In this document: piece by piece, positions 1 to 5,464 of the stretch
How the letters are laid out: every line of letters starts with the position of its first letter
How positions within the stretch are numbered: position 1 is the stretch's first letter
Origin: Chloracidobacterium sp. UBA7659
Lineage (GTDB): Bacteria; Acidobacteriota; Blastocatellia; Pyrinomonadales; Pyrinomonadaceae
DNA length: 8,796 bases
Assembly: GCA_002483395.1 (NCBI GenBank)
Contig: DLHV01000172.1
Span: 593 to 9,388 of the forward strand
Direction of reading: 5' to 3'
Notes under the pieces: generated by a model
The model's database searches: none
Told to the model about the DNA's origin: nothing
What the model saw: the letters and a program-made list of their open reading frames with translations, nothing else
Position numbers and translations under genes: made by a program

Positions 1-556
1 AGAAAGAAGCGAAATCAATCGCGTAAGCTATTGATACACCGAAACTTGTGGCAATAATCCCTGCAATCGCCGGACTGATAATTGCGCCGATGCTGTAACG
101 CATCGAATTGAGTGCCATCACTGCTTGCATCTGTTCAACCGGAATAACTTTTTGAATATATGATTCAAACGCCGGACGCTGCAACGCCGCAAATCCCGCG
201 TGAAATGCCGCCCCGATGAAAATCAGAGAAACTTTCGGATTCGGCAAAATCGAATTTATCAGCAAAATTCCCGTCGTTAAAACCTGACCCAATTCCGTCA
301 ATCGCAAAATTTTCCGGCGGTCAAACGCATCTGCAATCGCGCCGCCGACAAATGCTAAAATAAACATCGGGAAAAACTCGGCAAGGGCAATATAACCAAC
401 CATTGCGCTTGATTGAGTCAGTTCATACATTTGCCAATTTATCGCCACAAACGACATCATCGTTCCGAAAAACGAAATCAACTGCCCAAAAAAAAGAAGG
501 CGATAATCACGCGAAACTTTTAATGGAGTAATGTCAACTGTCAGATATTTCAGCAT
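1..556 (-). CDS. MFS transporter, EntS-like (MFS_3) family, N-terminal part
   Basis: The reverse strand is open from an ATG at 556 to the left edge with no stop, giving about 185 residues of an N-terminus; the rest lies outside the window. The start reads MLKYLTVDITPLKVSRDYRL and is followed by LLFFGQLISFFGTMMSFVA, the usual first helix of the family. Several hydrophobic helices follow (for example YIALAEFFPMFILAFVGG). The loop between helices 2 and 3 reads GGAIADAFDRRKILR, the MFS signature (G-x-x-x-D-R-x-R/K type). The motif FHAGFAALQRPAFESYI is typical of the EntS/MFS_3 group of exporters (siderophore, macrolide or multidrug). The substrate cannot be told from this part. The protein would be a 12-helix inner-membrane exporter. 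No clear Shine-Dalgarno precedes the ATG. The gene diverges from the erpA fragment, and its codons are more AT-rich than the genes to the right. Confidence 0.9.
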   Translation of the reverse strand, partial: MLKYLTVDITPLKVSRDYRLLFFGQLISFFGTMMSFVAINWQMYELTQSSAMVGYIALAEFFPMFILAFVGGAIADAFDRRKILRLTELGQVLTTGILLINSILPNPKVSLIFIGAAFHAGFAALQRPAFESYIQKVIPVEQMQAVMALNSMRYSIGAIISPAIAGIIATSFGVSIAYAIDFASF

Positions 557-574
557 TTTATTGTTAGGGCTCAA

Positions 575-590
575 CTTAACCGGGGTTAAG
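575..590. promoter_or_regulatory. Perfect 7-bp inverted repeat, operator-like
   Basis: The sequence is CTTAACC-GG-GGTTAAG, a perfect dyad of two 7-base arms with a 2-base centre. It begins about ten bases downstream of the predicted minus-strand -10 and covers the expected transcription start of the transporter gene. A bound repressor there would block that gene, as is common for exporters. The regulator is not in the window, and a hairpin in the 5' leader is an alternative reading. Confidence 0.4.
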
Positions 591-599
591 GAAATTTTA

Positions 600-629
600 A
601 TTCTAACAATCTTTCGGCAAAGGAAACAA
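600..629 (-). promoter_or_regulatory. Predicted sigma-70-type promoter of the MFS transporter gene
   Basis: Read on the minus strand, TTGTTT (629-624) and TAGAAT (605-600) are separated by 18 bases. The -10 matches TATAAT at five of six positions. Transcription would start near 593, about 37 bases before the ATG at 556. It points away from the plus-strand promoter at 631-659, so the two form a compact divergent control region. Confidence 0.45.
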
Positions 630-630
630 T

Positions 631-659
631 TTGATTTTTCCAAAAAACTCCATTAAAAT
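631..659 (+). promoter_or_regulatory. Promoter retained by the truncated erpA copy
   Basis: TTGATT (631-636) and TAAAAT (654-659) are spaced by 17 bases. The same arrangement, TTGAAA-N17-TAAAAT, lies before the intact erpA at 4959-4987, and the distance from -10 to ATG is nearly equal (64 versus 62 bases). Conservation between two diverged copies supports a real promoter. Here it would transcribe the erpA fragment and probably the genes from 873 onward, since no terminator is seen between them. Confidence 0.55.
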
Positions 660-672
660 TGAAAAATAAGTA

Positions 673-694
673 AAGATTCTTTTTCGGGAATCTT
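673..694 (+). other. Leader hairpin upstream of the erpA fragment
   Basis: AAGATTC (673-679) pairs perfectly with GAATCTT (688-694) around an 8-base loop. It lies between the -10 box and the ribosome site. The intact erpA leader carries a hairpin at the matching place (5002-5023) with different bases in both arms. Confidence 0.4.
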
Positions 695-723
695 GAGTTT
701 GATAAATTTAGGAGAAATAATAA

Positions 724-798
724 ATGTCAGCAGTTGCAGCACCAACACTCGAATTAGCGGTCACGCCGAGCGCGGCGGAAGAGATCAATCGATGGTAA
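724..798 (+). pseudogene. Truncated 5' end of an erpA-like Fe-S carrier gene
   Basis: An ATG preceded by AGGAG at 710-714 opens a 24-codon frame. Its product starts MSAVAAPTLELAVTPSAAEE and continues with Ile, then three unrelated residues and a TAA. The first 21 residues match the intact protein at 5050 at 18 positions. The whole conserved part of the A-type carrier, including the three cysteines that bind the cluster, is missing, so the product cannot work in Fe-S transfer. The homology break lies near 788. Because promoter and ribosome site are intact, the 24-codon frame may still be translated and could act as a leader for the gene at 873; that is inference. Confidence 0.85.
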
Positions 799-872
799 CA
801 TCAGTCTGATCGCCCTTTTGCGCTACTTGCCGTAAGCTAGTTTAGGCACAGAAAATAAAAGGCGAATAAAAA

Positions 873-1604
873 ATGAAAACAACAAAACTGTTTTCGATTG
901 GCTTGACCGCCATCATGATATTTACCCTTTCCCAGCAGGTTTCAGCCCAACTGGTAAATTTTTATACCAGTCCCGGCTATTCGACTTACATAAACAACTT
1001 GATCACGAACAGTATCTGGAACTCTTCAATGAAGACTTACACGAAGAATTACAGAGGAAGCTCCACTGCCTCAAAATCAAGATCTTCTGCTTCGGCTTCA
1101 CCTCCTGCGATTCCGGAGTACCGGAGGTATCCGGCTGTTCAATTCAAATCGACCGGAACACGGCTGACGCTGCAGGAATATCTTGATTCCGTCAACATCA
1201 GCCCACAGGACAAGGCGGAATTAAAGGAACTGGTCCTGGGAATCTTCAAAAACTACGAGGCAGAAGCCGCCGCCAAAGGCTATCCGAATGACTGGGCTTT
1301 AGCATTTGTTTCTTACACCGGTCTCAATAGCCACGTTTATAACGGGAAAACGGAGAAACCGATTCTTCCTTTTGAACAGAACATAGGAGTGCGAGACGTT
1401 GTAGCCGAATATGCTACTGATAATGGCATTTTCAATAATGTGACGGACCGACAAAAACAGGAACTATACGAACTCTTGGTAATGGTCGGCGGACTTACCT
1501 ATCATTTTTATGAAAAAGCCGTAAAGGAAAAGAACGACGAGGAACTTAAGGCCGTTAAGCTGACAGCGGCCCAAAACTTGAACCTCGTAGGCATCAAGCC
1601 ATAA
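873..1604 (+). CDS. Secreted DUF6683-like protein, function unknown
   Basis: The 243-residue product starts with a clear Sec signal peptide (KTTK, then a hydrophobic stretch, cleavage likely after VSA at 25). A low-complexity Ser/Ala/Thr stretch at about 62-78 precedes the folded part. Residues 85-240 resemble, by my recollection of the family pattern, DUF6683: a start of the type FxxTGxRLTLQEYLD, a helical region with GYPNDWALAFVSYTGLNSHV (137-155), and a final helical segment TDRQKQELYELLVMVGG (191-207). No catalytic motif is recognisable, and the family has no known role to my knowledge. There are no cysteines. The ribosome site is weak (AAGG at 859-862). It is the first gene of the block between the two erpA copies; the next one begins 42 bases later with no terminator, so co-transcription is likely. 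The family assignment is moderately sure, the export more so. Confidence 0.72.
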   Translation: MKTTKLFSIGLTAIMIFTLSQQVSAQLVNFYTSPGYSTYINNLITNSIWNSSMKTYTKNYRGSSTASKSRSSASASPPAIPEYRRYPAVQFKSTGTRLTLQEYLDSVNISPQDKAELKELVLGIFKNYEAEAAAKGYPNDWALAFVSYTGLNSHVYNGKTEKPILPFEQNIGVRDVVAEYATDNGIFNNVTDRQKQELYELLVMVGGLTYHFYEKAVKEKNDEELKAVKLTAAQNLNLVGIKP

Positions 1605-1646
1605 CCGAAACCGTACCGGCGCCGAACGTGAACAGGAGGAAAGCTT

Positions 1647-2132
1647 ATGACCGTACAAAAAGATCATTTCCGCAACTGCGTTTGTCTAATCCTGATTGCG
1701 CTGCTGTTATTGTCAGGTCCTGTCAGGGTTCTTTGCAGCTGGGGCCTTGAGGTAGGACGCGCGGACCCAGGCGACGTTACGCGGCTGGCAAGCGATTGGA
1801 ACGCTTTCAGGCGCGAGCGGACCCGCATCGAGAGCGACATGCGGGCGGTGACAGCGCTCGAACGGCAACGCCAGATAATGGGCGCCGCCGCGCGGCCCGA
1901 TTGGGGCCCGCAGGAGTATTTCCAGCAGGTGCAGCAGCTCTGGCTGATGAAGGTATTGGGCCCGCTGCAGAGTATCGCCCTCAACCCCGCCGCGACGTGC
2001 GCCGAGGCGCAATTCGCAGAGCTATCACATCGACATTCGGCTATTACGCCTTCGATGGCGTCGAGGTTGGACAGACTTATATTCTGTGGATCGCGTCTAA
2101 ACGCTTTGTATTTGCCGACCCAATGCGTGTGA
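1647..2132 (+). pseudogene. Truncated gene for an unknown secreted protein, out-of-frame tail
   Basis: A strong AGGAGG (1634-1639) seven bases before the ATG and a hydrophobic N-terminal segment (CLILIALLLLSGPVRVLC) show a genuine start for an exported or membrane-anchored protein. Residues about 40-123 are rich in Arg, Glu and Gln and look helical, ending in LNPAATCAEAQFAE; I do not recognise the family. After about residue 123 (base 2010-2024) the sequence reads in the wrong frame through the remains of another gene (see 2021-2182), so the last 36 or so residues, up to the TGA at 2132, are meaningless. The gene has therefore lost its 3' part in a deletion or recombination. The body is much more GC-rich than the gene before it. 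A short product could still be made. Confidence 0.6.
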
Positions 2133-2182
2133 TCAATCTACAGGACGAATTGACCGGCTTGGATTTCACCGCATTGCCCTGA
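2021..2182 (+). pseudogene. 3' remnant of a carboxypeptidase-regulatory-like domain gene
   Basis: In the frame offset from the gene at 1647, residues AITSTFGYYAFDGVEVGQTY and then DELTGLDFTALP, ending at the TGA 2180-2182, align with the extreme C-terminus of the S8 protease at 6855 (ALTNSFGYYRFDEVEIGKTY and DELTELDFTALE). This is the last two thirds of a carboxypeptidase-regulatory-like beta-sandwich module. No start codon or N-terminal part in this frame makes sense upstream of about 2015, so it is the tail of a lost gene, joined to the truncated gene at 1647. The reading frame of the remnant is still intact, which suggests the event is not very old. Confidence 0.78.
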
Positions 2183-2260
2183 CCAACGCGGCGAACTTCC
2201 ACGCGGTTTTCGTTGAACCAAATAACCAGGTGAGCGTGCCAATTTACGGCGCCCGACTTG

Positions 2261-2277
2261 TGTTCATAAAGTGAACA
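2261..2277. other. Short inverted repeat in the 2183-2363 gap
   Basis: TGTTCA (2261-2266) and TGAACA (2272-2277) form a 6-base dyad with a 5-base centre. It lies in the only sizeable gap (181 bases) inside the block, before the gene at 2370, and could be an operator. No convincing -35/-10 pair was found nearby, so support is weak. Confidence 0.2.
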
Positions 2278-2346
2278 ACCCTAAGATGAAATCCGACTCC
2301 AGAGAAATGGCAAAAGCGGTGTTGAGGTATTTTTTTGGAGTGCAGA

Positions 2347-2359
2347 CCGCGTAGCGCGG
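2347..2359 (+). promoter_or_regulatory. GC hairpin overlapping the ribosome site of the 2370 gene
   Basis: CCGCG (2347-2351) and CGCGG (2355-2359) pair perfectly around a three-base loop. The right arm includes the first two bases of the GGAG (2358-2361) that best serves the ATG at 2370. The fold could reduce translation initiation. A chance occurrence in a GC-rich stretch is possible. Confidence 0.3.
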
Positions 2360-2369
2360 AGAGATGCTG

Positions 2370-3581
2370 ATGATGAAGATAAATATTTTTGCGATCACTT
2401 TGGTTTGGTTGTTGTTGGGATTTGTATCGACACACGCGCAGAGCCAGCCTTGCGGATGCGCGGATAAGCAGGATTTGCTGAATCATTTAAGGACGAGTCG
2501 AATCGCAATTCAGGAATCCCAATTCCAAATAGACACATTCATTGCCAGAGAGGTGGCCGATGGAAGTCCGTATCTGTATTCACAGGAACGGCTATTGAGG
2601 CTTCTGGAGTCGATCAAAAATGCGCAAAGATCCGTTCGTGTAAAAGGAGGAGCTACTTCCTCACTCACGATGAATCCTTATGACTGCTCGATAACTGAGA
2701 CGACTCCCTCCAGCGGATGCTTGCGGCAGATCTCGCAACACTACCTGGATCATCTTCGGAGGGTGTGTCTTTCGAACAAAAGCTCGCGGAAGCCTGACGA
2801 GCCTTACTTTGAAAGAATGGAAATGAAGCAGATTGCCCTGCAGCTGATGATGGCAGAGAATGAGAGCGAAAAGTTCATTTTGCAGATGTTGACGTCGCTT
2901 CCGGCCAACTGCCGTTCTAATGGTTGGTTCGGCTATGTCGTACATCAAAAGGTGTCAACATCTGAAACAACAGGGCGCATCGCCACCAGAGGAACCGAAT
3001 ATCCGCGTCCATCGGCCGGGATCACTAAATCCAACGGCGGAACCGATACAACGGCCACGAAAACAACTTACATTGGAACGATCTATGTTGAAGACGGCAA
3101 GATGTCGAGCGCGAAGGGATATGCTGCCTCGAGTCTGGATGCAGGGACAATCGAGACCGGCCGGGTGTTTTGTTCGGCAAAGAAGCCGGACGTGCCTTTT
3201 GTTGTTACAACCAGTATTAAGAACTTTCTTGAAGGGGAAAGCGGGGGCAGCGGCGTGTTTACGCTGAGTATCCAAGCTAACGGTAACTATAGCATTGGCG
3301 TATCTTTTTTCAACGTACCCGTCACCGGAACGATGACCAGTAGCCGAAACGTCAATGCCTGCGATGCAAAGCCGACGAACTATTCAAACCACATCACAGA
3401 CAAGAAAAACACTGCGTCATACAGATTCGACGGAAAAATGAAGCCGGGATTCCCGGACCTAATTGAAGGCAGCATTGTCGAGAAGCCTCCATTGCTACAG
3501 ATACATCAGCAAGGAGAGAGTACTGTGGTCGACCAAACATACGAGCTTCAAACCAGATGGATGCTGCGGCGTATTCGCTAA
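2370..3581 (+). CDS. Secreted cysteine-rich protein of unknown function
   Basis: Three in-frame ATGs stand at 2364, 2370 and 2373. GGAG at 2358-2361 is too close to the first and sits 8 bases from the second, so 2370 is preferred (403 residues); 2373 is the alternative. MKINIFAITLVWLLLGFVST is a signal peptide with cleavage near THA-QSQ. The mature protein begins with a CGCADKQDLLNHL segment followed by a mostly helical half (to about residue 185), then a Thr/Ser-rich linker and a beta-rich C-terminal half with Gly/Asn-rich strands, ending QTRWMLRRIR. I count eight cysteines in the mature part, an even number that suits disulfides outside the cytoplasm. I recognise no family or catalytic motif. 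The gene lies 57 bases before the next one with no terminator, so the two probably share a transcript. Export is well supported, function is open. Confidence 0.75.
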   Translation: MMKINIFAITLVWLLLGFVSTHAQSQPCGCADKQDLLNHLRTSRIAIQESQFQIDTFIAREVADGSPYLYSQERLLRLLESIKNAQRSVRVKGGATSSLTMNPYDCSITETTPSSGCLRQISQHYLDHLRRVCLSNKSSRKPDEPYFERMEMKQIALQLMMAENESEKFILQMLTSLPANCRSNGWFGYVVHQKVSTSETTGRIATRGTEYPRPSAGITKSNGGTDTTATKTTYIGTIYVEDGKMSSAKGYAASSLDAGTIETGRVFCSAKKPDVPFVVTTSIKNFLEGESGGSGVFTLSIQANGNYSIGVSFFNVPVTGTMTSSRNVNACDAKPTNYSNHITDKKNTASYRFDGKMKPGFPDLIEGSIVEKPPLLQIHQQGESTVVDQTYELQTRWMLRRIR

Positions 3582-3638
3582 AACTGAAGGAAAAAGTGCA
3601 CATCCAAAATTAACAATGATCGTGGAGGAGTGGAAAAC

Positions 3639-4931
3639 ATGACGAAAAGCTTCTGCCGCAATGTGTTTGGCCTACTGGCAGTTGTAACTCTGCTCGCCGG
3701 AAACGTGTACGCCGACACGTTCGAGTATCTTACTTTTACACCTCCGAGCGGCTGGACGAAGCAGGCATCAAACGATGGAAGTGTTTACCGGCGAACGAGC
3801 GGGATCGGGCTGGTCACCTTCTACGCGAGCTACACGGCGACTGGCTCGGCCGCGGACGAATTCGCCAAGATGTGGCGCGCGCGTGTTGGACCAACTCTGC
3901 CCGGACCGGCCCCGAAGCCTCAGGTGCAACGCGATGGCGATTATGTGGCTGCCGTCGGAGCCCAGCGTGTCGATGCCCAGGGCACGATCACGAATATCAC
4001 GCTTGTCACCTACGTCGGCCGCGGCCGAGCGATCGGTGTATTGACAATGACTGCCGGAGACGAGGCCATCCGTGAAGTGACCGCCTTCCTCGATAGCCTG
4101 ACCATCACGCCAGGTTCGACCGCGGCCGCGACATCAAACGATATCGAGGTCGACTTTGACGTGCCGCCCGGTTATGTTTCCGGACGCGATGGCAACACCA
4201 TAGTATTGAAACCGACGACGCTCGACCGAAATACGCCGTGTATCTACGGCATCAGCCCGTCCCGCCCATCCAGCGGCAAGCTCGACACAGATGCGGCCAC
4301 GGCCATACTCGAGCCTTTGCCCGGCTGGCAGGTCAAAAGTGATCATTACAACGCAATGCGCGGCATTACGGGTGCCGGGTGGCCCTATTTTTGGTTTCGC
4401 ACGGATGTTCGACGCCTCGTCGGCGCAAGCTATGAAAACCTTACGGCCATGACGATGGCGTTCCCGGCGGGCCAGGGGCGGGTGAATATCGTATGGGGTT
4501 TTGGAAGTACGGGAGTGTGCTCATCAGAGGATCATGCTTTCTCTCGCCTGTTTCACAGCCTGCGGCCGCGCGGCTGGACCTCGGATGGCGGCAAGGCTTT
4601 CGCCGCGGAACTGCGGGGAACCTGGCGAAACACCGAGAGCTCCGGCATGGCCCAATACAAGTTTTTGGCAGACGGCCGTTATGAGTATGGTCAGGGCACC
4701 TCAACAACCTTCTCAACACTTGAAACGAGGACCGGGAGAGCAGCAGACGGACGCTACGAACTTCGCGGGGGCGAACTCATCATCACCGGCGGACGAGGTG
4801 CCGCCAAATTTCGAGTCCGTATCTACGACGAGTTCAGCGGCGGTATATGGCTGCGGACGCTGTCGCTGCTCAACGAGGGCTCGAATCCGGCACTGAGCGT
4901 GCGGTATATGCGGGTCCAGGATTCCCAATGA
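3639..4931 (+). CDS. Secreted protein with two related domains and a lipocalin-like C-terminus
   Basis: A GTG at 3630 opens the frame but sits on the ribosome site; GGAGG (3624-3628) is 10 bases from the ATG at 3639, which gives a standard signal peptide with cleavage after VYA (25) and a 430-residue protein. Residues 26-157 and 167-309 look like two copies of one fold: each opens with an FTPPSGW/FDVPPGY motif (33-39, 173-179) followed by a Gly-Asn/Asp turn and a strand, and each ends in a helix plus SLTI/SLRP. Residues 325-426 match the pattern of a lipocalin-like domain: LRGTWRN, then KFLADGRYEYG, DGRYELRGGELII and a closing strand VRYMRV. Such domains often bind small hydrophobic molecules or serve as assembly domains in the periplasm or at the surface. 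No enzyme motif is visible. The gene is clearly GC-richer than the one before it. It ends 118 bases before erpA with no terminator. Confidence 0.75.
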   Translation: MTKSFCRNVFGLLAVVTLLAGNVYADTFEYLTFTPPSGWTKQASNDGSVYRRTSGIGLVTFYASYTATGSAADEFAKMWRARVGPTLPGPAPKPQVQRDGDYVAAVGAQRVDAQGTITNITLVTYVGRGRAIGVLTMTAGDEAIREVTAFLDSLTITPGSTAAATSNDIEVDFDVPPGYVSGRDGNTIVLKPTTLDRNTPCIYGISPSRPSSGKLDTDAATAILEPLPGWQVKSDHYNAMRGITGAGWPYFWFRTDVRRLVGASYENLTAMTMAFPAGQGRVNIVWGFGSTGVCSSEDHAFSRLFHSLRPRGWTSDGGKAFAAELRGTWRNTESSGMAQYKFLADGRYEYGQGTSTTFSTLETRTGRAADGRYELRGGELIITGGRGAAKFRVRIYDEFSGGIWLRTLSLLNEGSNPALSVRYMRVQDSQ

Positions 4932-4958
4932 CCGATACGGCGAAACGATCATTAGCGC

Positions 4959-4987
4959 TTGAAAAAATAGACTGAACTCGTTAAAAT
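4959..4987 (+). promoter_or_regulatory. Predicted promoter of erpA
   Basis: TTGAAA (4959-4964) and TAAAAT (4982-4987) are separated by 17 bases. The same layout is kept before the truncated copy at 631-659. A start near 4995 would give a leader of about 55 bases. Confidence 0.6.
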
Positions 4988-5001
4988 TGAAATTAATGTA
5001 A

Positions 5002-5023
5002 GGATTCGGCTCAGGCTGGGTCC
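5002..5023 (+). other. Leader hairpin upstream of erpA
   Basis: Bases 5002-5010 pair with 5015-5023 to give a nine-pair stem with three G-U pairs and a four-base loop. It sits between the start of transcription and AGGAG (5035-5039). The hairpin at 673-694 in the truncated copy occupies the same place with different arm sequences. It could affect leader stability or translation. Confidence 0.4.
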
Positions 5024-5049
5024 AAACTTTTGATAGGAGAACAATACAA

Positions 5050-5406
5050 ATGTCAGCAGTTGCAGCACCGACCGTCGAATTGATCGTTACAGACAGCGCG
5101 GCGGAGGAGATCAAGAAATTCTTGTCGAGCGAGGACGATCTGCCGGAGACGGCGGGCCTTCGCGTCCGGGTTGTGCCGGGCGGATGTTCCGGTTTTCAGT
5201 ACAGCCTTAATATCGAGGAAGAATCGAAATCGGGTGATTTTGTAATGGATAAGCAAGGTATCAGGCTCTTTGTCGATATGTTCTCGGCGCAATACCTGAA
5301 TGGCATCACCATCGACCACACGACAAACATGATGGGTTCGGGCTTTACGTTCGAAAACCCGAACGCGACCGGCGGCTGCGGCTGCGGCACTTCGTTCTCT
5401 GCCTAA
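5050..5406 (+). CDS. erpA: Iron-sulfur cluster insertion protein ErpA (HesB/IscA A-type carrier)
   Basis: The 118-residue product has the normal length of an A-type carrier and all three cysteines that hold the cluster: Cys46 in GGCSGFQYSL and Cys110 and Cys112 in GGCGCGTSF near the C-terminus. Other family signs are ITDSAAEEIKKFL-like opening residues (here VTDSAAEEIKKFL), LRVRVVPGGCSG, the loop GDFVMDKQGIRLFVD, and MMGSGFTFENPNA. Such dimers accept a [2Fe-2S] or [4Fe-4S] cluster from the scaffold and pass it to apoproteins in the cytoplasm. ErpA is preferred over IscA because the sequence around GSGFTFENPNATGGCGCG is ErpA-like and no isc operon surrounds it, but the two are hard to separate. 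The start is fixed by AGGAG at 5035-5039. It has its own promoter and terminator, so it is probably monocistronic, though reading through from the upstream block is possible. Confidence 0.95.
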   Translation: MSAVAAPTVELIVTDSAAEEIKKFLSSEDDLPETAGLRVRVVPGGCSGFQYSLNIEEESKSGDFVMDKQGIRLFVDMFSAQYLNGITIDHTTNMMGSGFTFENPNATGGCGCGTSFSA

Positions 5407-5427
5407 AAAGCTTTCAGTATATTGCGG

Positions 5428-5464
5428 AAAAGCCCGAATGATTGTGTTTGGGCTTTTGTTTTTT
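5428..5464 (+). terminator. Rho-independent terminator of erpA
   Basis: AAAAGCCCGAA (5428-5438) pairs with TTTGGGCTTTT (5447-5457) with one G-U pair and an 8-base loop, followed by GTTTTTT. It lies 22 bases after the erpA stop. Confidence 0.88.

Larger units (their letters stand above)
631..788 (+). repeat. Left copy of the diverged erpA-start direct repeat
   Basis: This stretch matches 4959-5114 in the same orientation. It contains the -35 and -10 boxes, a leader hairpin, an AGGAG ribosome site and the first 21-22 codons of erpA. Over the coding part (724-788 against 5050-5114) I count 52 identical bases of 65; the leader is less similar but aligns with small gaps. Homology ends abruptly after GAGATCAA. 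The divergence rules out a fresh target-site duplication. Confidence 0.8.
4959..5114 (+). repeat. Right copy of the diverged erpA-start direct repeat
   Basis: Partner of 631-788. Both copies share promoter spacing, a leader hairpin, AGGAG and the first 21-22 codons; similarity ends at GAGATCAA (5107-5114), after which only this copy continues as a full gene. Confidence 0.8.

Noticed and set aside
1617..1624. CGGCGCCG palindrome between the genes at 873 and 1647
   Set aside because: Eight bases of GC-rich palindrome with no loop, no T-tract and no promoter context; expected by chance.
4713..5114. 133-codon minus-strand frame spanning the erpA promoter
   Set aside because: It overlaps the ends of two good genes and the promoter in antisense and shows no recognisable product.
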